This document shows positions 56,298-64,000 of a DNA stretch of 64,000 nucleotides, in pieces. The position numbers and the translations under genes were made by a program. Source of the stretch: Saccopteryx bilineata (Eukaryota > Chordata > Mammalia > Chiroptera > Emballonuridae); NCBI RefSeq assembly GCF_036850765.1, contig NC_089495.1, forward strand, positions 202,493,847 to 202,557,846, read 5' to 3'. Within the stretch, counting starts at the first letter, position 1. Every line of letters begins with the position of its first letter. The notes under the pieces are model-generated. The model was not told the origin of the DNA. It saw only the letters and a list, made by a program, of their open reading frames with translations, and made no database searches.

Positions 56298-56860
56298 CCG
56301 TGGCCAGGTAGCTCAGTTGGTTAGAGTGTCGTCCTAATGTGCCAAGGTAGTGGGTTCTATTCCACACCAGGGCACATCCAAGAATCAACAATGAGCCCTG
56401 GCCGGTTGGCTCAGCGGTAGAGCGTCGGCCTAGCGTGCGGAGGACCCGGGTTCGATTCCCGGCCAGGGCACACAGGAGAAGCGCCCATTTGCTTCTCCAC
56501 CCCTCCGCCGCGCTTTCCTCTCTGTCTCTCTCTTCCCCTCCCGCAGCCGAGGCTCCATTGGAGCAAAGATGGCCCGGGCGCTGGGCATGGCTCTGTGGCC
56601 TCTGCCTCAGGCGCTAGAGTGGCTCTGGTCGCAACACGGCGATACCCAGGATGGGCAGAGCATCGCCCCCTGGTGGGCAGAGCGTCGCCCCTGGTGGGCG
56701 TGCTGGGTGGATCCCGGTCGGGCGCATGCGGGAGTCTGTCTGACTGTCTCTCCCTGTTTCCAGCTTCAGAAAAATGAAAAAAAAAAAAAAAAGAATCAAC
56801 AAGGAATGCATAAGTAAGTGGAACAACAAATCAGTGTTTCTCTCAAATCAATAAATGTAA
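56298..56860 (+). mobile_element. Type D SINE split by a type A SINE
   Basis: Head at 56298-56394 and tail ('ggaatgcataagtaagtgga') at 56791-56860. Confidence 0.88.
56395..56790 (+). mobile_element. Type A SINE, variant subfamily
   Basis: Duplication AAGAATCAACAATGA at 56380 and AAGAATCAACAAGGA at 56791. Shares the variant block with the copy at 35138. Confidence 0.92.
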
Positions 56861-56869
56861 AAAATACTA

Positions 56870-57110
56870 TAATAATAATAGCTAATGTTTTAGTGCTGAC
56901 TTTGTGCCAGGCCCTGTGTTAGGTGCTGTAGATCTGTTACCTCACATACAACTCAGAACAGTTCATTTAGGTTGAGGCTGCTCTTTTGTTGCTCTTGTCG
57001 TTGTTATTTTGTTCATTGACAGAGAAACAAGTTAAGGTCTCAGAAAATTAAGTAACTTGTTCAAAGTTATGCTTGTGTGGACTGGAGCCAGAATTATAAT
57101 TTCTTATTAC
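56870..57110 (+). repeat. MIR
   Basis: 'gctgactttgtgccaggccc' and 'aattaagtaacttgttcaaa'. Confidence 0.7.
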
Positions 57111-57496
57111 CTGTCTTTCTGCACTGGGATCTGGACACCAGAAGACACCAGCCATTCACAAATGCAACCTCAGTTCTCAGGACAGCCTGCACAACGTGAG
57201 TGTGCACCAAATATCTGCTGAGGGAATGTGATTGGCCACATGCCTTTGTTTATAATTGCACATATTCCATCTTCTGTGATAATTTGTTAGTTTCTGAATG
57301 TCCTATTTGTATGCTTCTTGTTGAGATGACGTGACCTGACAGTGTCAGAAAAACACATAGGTATTTTTAAATGTTATTTTTTTCTTGCTTTTCTTTGCAT
57401 TTCTAGCGTGATCTCTGATACATAGTAGGTATTCAGTGAACAGACTTGAAGACAATTAGTTTGGAGGCCACTATAGACTCTGAGGACCCTGTGGCA

Positions 57497-57560
57497 AATT
57501 TGTGTGTGTGAGTGTGTGTTTGTGTGTGCACATGTATGTGTGTGCACACACATGCACACT
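57497..57560. repeat. (TG)n microsatellite with a palindromic centre
   Basis: Imperfect TG run turning into CA at 57545-57552 (gtgtgcacacacatgcac). Confidence 0.9.
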
Positions 57561-57599
57561 TCTTTGGGGGAGAAAGGGTTCAAGTTGTCATCATAAAAG

Positions 57600-58697
57600 T
57601 ATCCTCAGCCTTCCCAAAAGGTTAAGAACTACTGCTGTAGATTAAGGAGTGACTGGGTATGGAAGTGAGGAAAGAATTTACCTCTATGGGGACTGGAACA
57701 GAGAGAGCCATAATGACTCCATTTTCTGAATTCAAATCACATCACATAGCCGTACAAGTTCAAGTCTCACAGGGGCCATTTAAAATTAGGATTGTCCTAT
57801 GCATGCTGACATATTGGTGTGAAGTTGCATGATATCTGTAATTTACTTTCATATGGTTTAGCAAAAAATTTGATCTATATTTAGATATATGTGTATACAC
57901 ACAGAGTGGATGAAGACAAAACAATGTTAATAATTGATGAGTCTAAGCGAAGGGTATATAGTGTTCATAGTATAATTCTTTTAACTTTTCTATAGATTTG
58001 AAGGTTTTCCTCATAAAAGCTGAGGGAAAATAAGATAATGCAGATAAAGTGCTTGGCCGATGGGAAGTGCTCAATGAAGGTTGGGTCTTACAAAAAGTAT
58101 AAGCTCCCTGAGGGCAGGGACTTCTGTTTGTTTTATTTCTACTGTATCTCTAACATCTACAATAGTGCCTGCCACATAAGATGATATTCAACAAACATTT
58201 TGGAAAAAAAGTCATTAGAAAGCTAATGTTTTTGTAATTGTACAAAATACCGCGGGACAATACATGGTTACACCAGACAGTTGTTTCTATGGTCTGAGTA
58301 TAACTGTGCCAATTGCTTTCATTAAAATGGCTTCTCTATGATAAAAAAAATTTTTTTTGTATAAGGATTGCACCAGGTAATTCATCTGCCCAACTGAGAT
58401 GGGTTTAGTAGCTCATTTACAAGAAATAATATACTCTAATGTCAGCATGCTTGGTTACGCCATTGGGATTATTGTGAAAAACAATTACCGGTAGTTTTAG
58501 CGGCTTCCTTGTCTTCTATTGCTGACCCAAATTGACATCAATGGACCTCTTATAGGAGGGGTGTTATGCCCTCTGGTGGTGAGAGACAGTCATCTAATTT
58601 CTATGGAAAAGGCCAGCAGGATAGAGATGAAGTGGAAAGAGTGCTTTTATCCAGAGGTTTCTGAAATCTACTTATTTGCCAATCACACAGGGACCTT
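57600..58697. other. Intergenic, mostly unassigned
   Basis: An L2-like tail at 58090-58200 ('aagctccctgagggcaggga') is the only named piece. Confidence 0.4.
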
Positions 58698-58710
58698 AAT
58701 GACTACATTT

Positions 58711-59075
58711 TTTTTTCTGAAGTGAGAAGCAGGGGCAGGAGGCAGAGATACAGACTCCCGCATGCGCCCGACCAGGATCCACCCGGCATGCCCACCATGG
58801 GTGCGATGCTCTGCCCATCTGAGGCGTTGCTCTGTTGTGGCTGGAGCCATTCTAGCACCTGAGGTGGAGGCCATGGAGCCATCCTCAGCGCCCAGGCCAA
58901 CTTTGCTCCAATGGAACCTTGGCTGAGGGAGGGGAAGAGAGAGATAGAGAGGAAGGAGAGGGGGAAGGGTGGAGTAGCAGATGGGCGCTTCTCCTGTGTG
59001 CCCTGGCTGGGAATTGAACCCGGGACTTCCACACGCCAGACTGACACTCTACCACTGAGCCAACTGGCTAGGGCC
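58711..59075 (-). mobile_element. Type A SINE, older copy
   Basis: Exact duplication AATGACTACATTT at 58698-58710 and 59076-59088. Confidence 0.9.
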
Positions 59076-60104
59076 AATGACTACATTTGATGTAATAATT
59101 TTTGACTCAGTGAATAGCAAGCTACAGGGAATGCCTGGGCCAGACTGGACTGAGGAAGCTACAAATTTTGGGATGGAAAGTGATATCTATAGCTGGGTCA
59201 AGGTGAGTTGTAATACTTGTCCCCAGCATAAGTGCCATGAGAAACATGGAGGGCCAAGTGAACTGTAAAATTTGTCAGGATTCTGTCTCTTCGCTGTGAT
59301 GAGGATGAGAGTAGACTCCACCACACGCCCCAGGACCACCTCTGATGGGATCCCGGGGCTGTGATGATCCAGAGAAGGCTGGCTGCTGGCCCAACAGCTC
59401 ACCAATGCTCAGTTTGAATTCGTGGGAACGCCTTTTCTTTTCTTCTATTTTTTCTTAATTTCTAACATAAAAAGATTTTTTTCCCCATGTGTAAAAATGA
59501 TATGTGGCCTGTGTAAAAATTATGAAAAATATTAATGAAGTAAAAATCACCTGAAATCTGTCTACATTGTGATAACCACAGCTGACATTTTTGATGACTT
59601 TTCTTTCAGGTAATTCTGTGCATATAACCACATAGGGTAATATCTAATTATACATTAATGGTATCATAATATACTTATTCCTTTATAACTTGCTTTACTT
59701 TACTTTCAACAATGTGTGATGAGCATTGTTCTATCCAGATATAGATATATAATTTAAATTTTTTTAAATTAAAGTAACATATGCTTGTAATAAAATACAA
59801 ATAATAGTGTAAAAGTTAGGAAAATGAACATTCCTCCCCCCACCTCCTAATTCCATTCTTCAGTAGTAATTGCTTTTAACTATTTTGTGCATAATCTTCC
59901 CGACTTTGTCATGTACATACAAATTTATGCAAGTAGATAATTTCTATACAAATTGGATCACATGACACATATTGGTCTTACACAAGCTTTTTTCACTTAA
60001 CTGTGTCACCAGCATCTTCCCGTATCAGAATGTGTACATGTATAGCCTATTCCTTTTACTGACTGCATAGTACAGTATTCTACTGTATAGATGAACCATG
60101 GTTT

Positions 60105-60497
60105 GTTTGTTTGTTTGTTTATTTATTTATGTGTATTTTTCCAAAGTTAGAAGTGGGGAGGCAGTCAGACAGACTCCCGCATGCACCTGACTGGGATCCA
60201 CCCGGCATGCCCACCAGGGGGCGATGCTCTGCCCATTTGGGCCATTGCTCCACTGCGGCCAGAGCCATTCTAGTGCCTGAGGCTGAGGCCATGGAGCTGC
60301 TCTCAGTGCCCAGGCCAATATTGCTCCAATGGAGCCTTGGCTGTGGGAGAGGAAGAGAAAGATAGACAGGAAGGAGAGGAGAGGGAGAAGGGTGGAGAAG
60401 CAGATGGGTGCTTCTCCTGTGCACCCTGATGGGGAATCGAACCTGGGACTTCCACATGCCAGGCTGATGCTGTACCACTGAGCCAACTGGACAGGGC
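60105..60497 (-). mobile_element. Type A SINE, older copy
   Basis: Duplication TGAACCATGGTTT at 60092-60104 and TGAATCATGGTTT at 60498-60510. Confidence 0.9.
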
Positions 60498-60726
60498 TGA
60501 ATCATGGTTTATTTAACCAGTCACCTTTTGATGGGTATTTAGTTTGTTTCCAGTATATTGATATATAAATACCTTGCTGAATACTTTAGTGATACTCCTT
60601 GGTATACTGGTTTAACAGTTGCTAAAATATCAATTCCTAGAAGCAGATCAAAGATATACATGTTTAATTTCATTTAAAATCTTACTTTATTTTGTAACAA
60701 ATGATATTTGCTGGCTCAAGTATTTC

Positions 60727-61087
60727 TTTTTTTCTTTTTTTAAAACACCATTCAGTTATTGATTCTTTTTATTTATTTTTACAGAGGCAGAGATAGACAG
60801 GGACAGACAGAAACGAAGAGAGATGAGAAGGATCAATCATTCGTTTTTCGTTGCACGTTGCGACTTCTTAGTTGTTCATTGATTGCTTTCTCACATGTGC
60901 CTTGACCGTGGGCCTTCAGCAGACAGAGTAACTCCTTGCTGGAGCCAAGGACCTTGGGTCCAAGCTGGTGAGCTTTTTTGCTCAAGCCAGATGAGCCTAT
61001 GCTCAAGCCGGCAACCTCCGGGTCTTGAACCTGGGTCCTTCCGCATCCCAGTCCGACGCTCTATCCACTGCGCCACCACCTGGTCAG
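60727..61087 (-). mobile_element. Type B SINE
   Basis: Exact duplication GCTCAAGTATTTC at 60714-60726 and 61088-61100. Confidence 0.9.
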
Positions 61088-61239
61088 GCTCAAGTATTTC
61101 ATTATCTGGAAATACCAGATTGATTTAAAATGATCCTGTTTTATGGTTACATTGTTTTTGTTTTGCTATCACAAAGAATACAATAATAAGCATGTTTGCA
61201 TGTAAATCATCATATCAAATTGTATCGTTAGGATAGTTG

Positions 61240-61557
61240 TTGTTTTTTTGACAGAGAGAGTCAGAGAGAGGGATAGATAGGGACAAACAGACAGGAACGG
61301 AGAGCGATGAGAAGCATCAATCATCAGTTTTTTGTTGTGACACCTTAATTGTTCATTGATTGCTTTCTCATATGTGCCTTGACCATGGGCCTTCAGCAGA
61401 CCGAGTGACCCCTTGCTTGAGCCAGTGAACTTGGGTCCAAGCTGGTGAGCCTTGCTCAAACCAGATGAGCCCATGCTCAAGCTGGCGACCTCAGGGTCTC
61501 GAACCTGGGTCCTCCGCATCCCAGTCCGATGCTCTATCCATTGGTCCTGATCAGGCA
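61240..61557 (-). mobile_element. Type B SINE, deletion in the head
   Basis: The reversed head lacks about 14 nt ('gcgccaccgcct' region), which removes part of the A box. Confidence 0.85.
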
Positions 61558-62029
61558 GGATAGATTTCTAAAAGAGTAATTATCGAGTCTAAATGTTTGG
61601 ATTTCTTTATGACTTTATTCATTATTGCTAAAAAAAAAAAATGCTCTCCAGAAAGAGAGCATTTATCAATTTGTGTTCTCACCATCAGTATTCTACTATT
61701 ATTAGTAAAACTGAGGATAAGTATCTTTTTATACATTTATTTTTCTTCTCTGAATTGCCTGTTCCTTTCTACCTGTTTTTTTTGTTGTTGTTGGGTTGTT
61801 AGGCTTTTCCTTGTATTTTTGTAGGAGTTCATGCATCTGTTCATTAATTCATTGAGCCAATAAACAAGTATTTGATTACTTACTATATGCCAAGTACTAT
61901 CCTAGGTACTGGAGATGAATGTAGCAATGAACAAAACAGATCCAAATTATACTCTCATCAAGGTGAGAGGAGCAGAAAGTAAACAACTGTATGATGGGTG
62001 AAGATGGTACTATAAAAACAACCAAACAG

Positions 62030-62372
62030 CCTGACCAGGCGGTGGTGCAGTGTATAAAGCATTGGACTGGGATGCGAGGACCCAGGTTTGATACCCCGAG
62101 GTCGCCAGCTTGGGCACAGGCTCATCTGGTTTGAGCAAGGCTCACCAGCTTGGACCCAAGGTCACTGGCTTAAGCAAGGGGTTACTTGGTCTGCTGTAGA
62201 CCCACGGTCAAGGCACATATGAGAAAGCAATCAATGAACAACTAAGGTGTGGCAAAAAAACAGTAATGATTGATGCTTCTCGTTTCTCTCTGTCCCTGTC
62301 TGTCCCTGTCTCTCTCTCTGTCTCTGTAAAAAACAACAACAACAACAAACAAAAAACAAACAAAAGAAAAAT
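62030..62372 (+). mobile_element. Type B SINE, full length
   Basis: Head 'cctgaccaggcggtggtgca' to tail 'ctgtctctgtaaaaaacaac'. Confidence 0.9.
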
Positions 62373-62740
62373 AAATCAGGTAGTAACATGAGGAGTGTAA
62401 GGGATGTTATTTTATATGAATGGTCTGGGAAGATCTCTCCTTGAACAGAAACCTGGAGTACACAAGGAAGCAAGCCATTTAGAGAACTTCCTAGGGATGA
62501 GAACTTCAGGCAGAGGGCACAATAAGTTCTTCAAACATTCTGCATATTGACTCTTCCCTAGAATAGCATTTGTTTTTTATGGCTGTTGACAGTGTCTTAT
62601 ACAGAAGGTTTTGTTGTTATTAAGGTCAAACTTGTTAATCTTTTCCTATTCATGACTTCTTAGTTTTATGACTGAGAACTCTTCTACCCCCAAGTCATAG
62701 AAGTATTTTCATAGATTCTACTCTTTTTATAACTTGATTT

Positions 62741-63076
62741 TTTTTTTGTATTTTTCTGAAGCTGGAAACGGGGAGGCAGTCAGACAGACTCCTGCATGCG
62801 CCCCACCGGGATCCACCTGGCACGCCCACCAGGGGGCATCGCTCTGTTGCGACCAGAGCCACTTTAGCGCCTAAGGCAGAGGCCACAGAGCCATCCTCAG
62901 CACCCAGGCCATCTTTTGCTCCAATGGAGCCTCGGCCACAGGAGGGGAAGAGAGAGACAGAGAGGAAGGAGAGCGGGAGGGGTGGAGAAGCAGATGGGCG
63001 CCTCCACTGTGTGCCCTGGCCGGGAATCGAACCCGGGACTTCGGACGCTCTACCACTGAGCCAAATGGCCAGGGCC
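62741..63076 (-). mobile_element. Type A SINE, with deletions
   Basis: Flanked by TATAACTTGATT (about 62729 and 63079). Head and body are shortened. Confidence 0.85.
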
Positions 63077-63079
63077 AGT

Positions 63080-63575
63080 ATAACTTGATTCTTAACAACT
63101 TTATTGAGGTATAATTTACATAAAATTTACCCATTTTGAATGTACAATGCATTGATTTTTTTTTTTTTGTATTTTTCTGAAGCTGGAAACGGAGAGAGAC
63201 AGACAGACTCCCACATGCGCCCGACCGGGATCCACCCGGCACGCCCACCAGGGGCGATGCTCTGCCCCTCCGGGGCGTTGCTCTGTTGCGACCAGAGCCA
63301 CTCTAGCGCCTGGGGCAGAGGCCAAGGAGCCATCCCCAGCGCCCGGGCCATCTTTGCTCCAATGAAGCCTTGGCTGCGGGAGGGGAAGAGAGAGACAGAG
63401 AGGAAGGAGGTGGGGTGTGGAGAAGCAAATGGGCACTTCTCCTATGTGCCCTGGCCGGGAATCGAACCCGGGTCCCCTGCACGCCAGGCCGACGCTCTAC
63501 TGCTGAGCCAACCGGCCAGGGCTGCATTGATTTTTAGAGTTGTATAACATCACCACAATCCAGTTTTAAAACTAT
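63080..63575 (-). repeat. L1M 3' end carrying a SINE
   Basis: Antisense 'aactttattgaggtataatt' and 'gttgtataacatcaccacaa'. Confidence 0.7.
63161..63522 (-). mobile_element. Type A SINE
   Basis: Exact duplication TGCATTGATTTTT at 63148-63160 and 63523-63535. Confidence 0.92.
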
Positions 63576-64000
63576 GCTTTGACTTTGTTATACAGAGCTT
63601 TTAACAGGTCTGAGATTCATTTTAACTTCCGGTGTGAAGTTAAAGACCTATTATTTTTTTCTTTCCCCACTTATTTGAAATATCTCCCTAATCACATACT
63701 AAACTTCCATGTATACCTGAATCTGTTCTGGTCTTTCTGTTTCAGGGGTCACAAACAGATGGGTTTTATTTGGCTCCTGGAGTTTTCAAAATTGGGAAAT
63801 TTCACATTAAAAACCCAGCTTTTCGGTGTTTCTGGAAAAACTAGAAGAGCTAGCAACAATTCAATAGAGGCAACAGAGACCATTCATTTTAAAAGGACAT
63901 GAGGGTGGTGACCATATCCCAGTTTTCCTGGAACAGTCACCATATATGTCTGCTGTCCCAGTGCTAATTAATGCTGTTCTTTCATTCTTAAAATGTTCTG
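63576..64000. other. Intergenic end of the window
   Basis: No exon or repeat named. The next gene downstream of EDEM2 in human (TRPC4AP, as I recall) has not begun. Confidence 0.3.

Larger units (their letters stand above)
59500..61800 (-). repeat. Old L1-like region carrying SINEs
   Basis: AT-rich antisense L1-like text in 59580-60104, 60498-60713 and 61558-61760, such as 'aattggatcacatgacacat'. Family assignment is tentative. Confidence 0.4.

Noticed and set aside
51915..64000. Search for a third gene downstream of EDEM2, such as TRPC4AP
   Set aside because: Every longer frame falls in a SINE or L1. No splice-bounded conserved segment was recognised.

Overview
The window is mammalian nuclear DNA, most likely from a bat, and probably a horseshoe or leaf-nosed bat (rhinolophoid). 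The evidence is about 40 copies of tRNA-headed bat SINEs in four types. Type A is about 380 bp, with a head like GGCCCTGGCCGGTTGGCTCA. Type B is about 330 bp, with a CCTGACCAGGCGGTGGCGCA head and internal 'ctggcttgagcaagg' modules. Type C is about 180 bp and ends in TAAAATCAATAAATAAA. Type D is about 160 bp, with a GTTGGTTAGAGC head. The type letters are mine; names such as Rhin-1 or VES need a library search. Older mammalian repeats (MIR, L2, L1M, an MLT1-like LTR, MER2, MER5A) fill much of the rest.

There are two protein-coding genes, both recognised by translating their exons. PROCR (endothelial protein C receptor) is on the minus strand in four coding exons between 8218 and 4838. It encodes a 241-residue MHC class I-like membrane receptor. 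EDEM2 (an ER mannosidase of glycoprotein quality control) is on the plus strand in eleven coding exons between 22075 and 51862. It encodes 574 residues. All splice junctions are GT/AG, phases match throughout, and I saw no frameshift or premature stop. The two genes are divergent, as I recall for human 20q11.22 (EDEM2 next to PROCR), so the synteny fits. They share no pathway: PROCR acts in anticoagulant and cytoprotective protein C signalling at the endothelial surface, and EDEM2 acts in ER-associated degradation.

Layout: 1-4.4 kb is repeats, including a three-level nest (MER2, then a hAT element, then a SINE) and a mariner MITE. 4.4-8.5 kb is PROCR with its promoter. 8.5-21.8 kb is the intergenic region, with L1M, MIR and SINEs and a candidate PROCR distal enhancer near 13.4 kb. 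21.85-51.9 kb is EDEM2, with large repeat-filled introns and a 26-unit, 30-bp tandem array abutting the last exon. 51.9-64 kb is downstream intergenic sequence with nested SINE, hAT and L1 insertions and no exon I recognise.

I see no undescribed gene system. The points most worth a second look are the intron-10 array that appears to run into the branch-point region of EDEM2 exon 11, loss of the C-terminal cysteine of PROCR, a hAT transposon sitting inside a bat SINE with a perfect 8-bp duplication, a tailless 5S rRNA retrocopy inside MER5A, and a pogo-like element that retains the end of its transposase.
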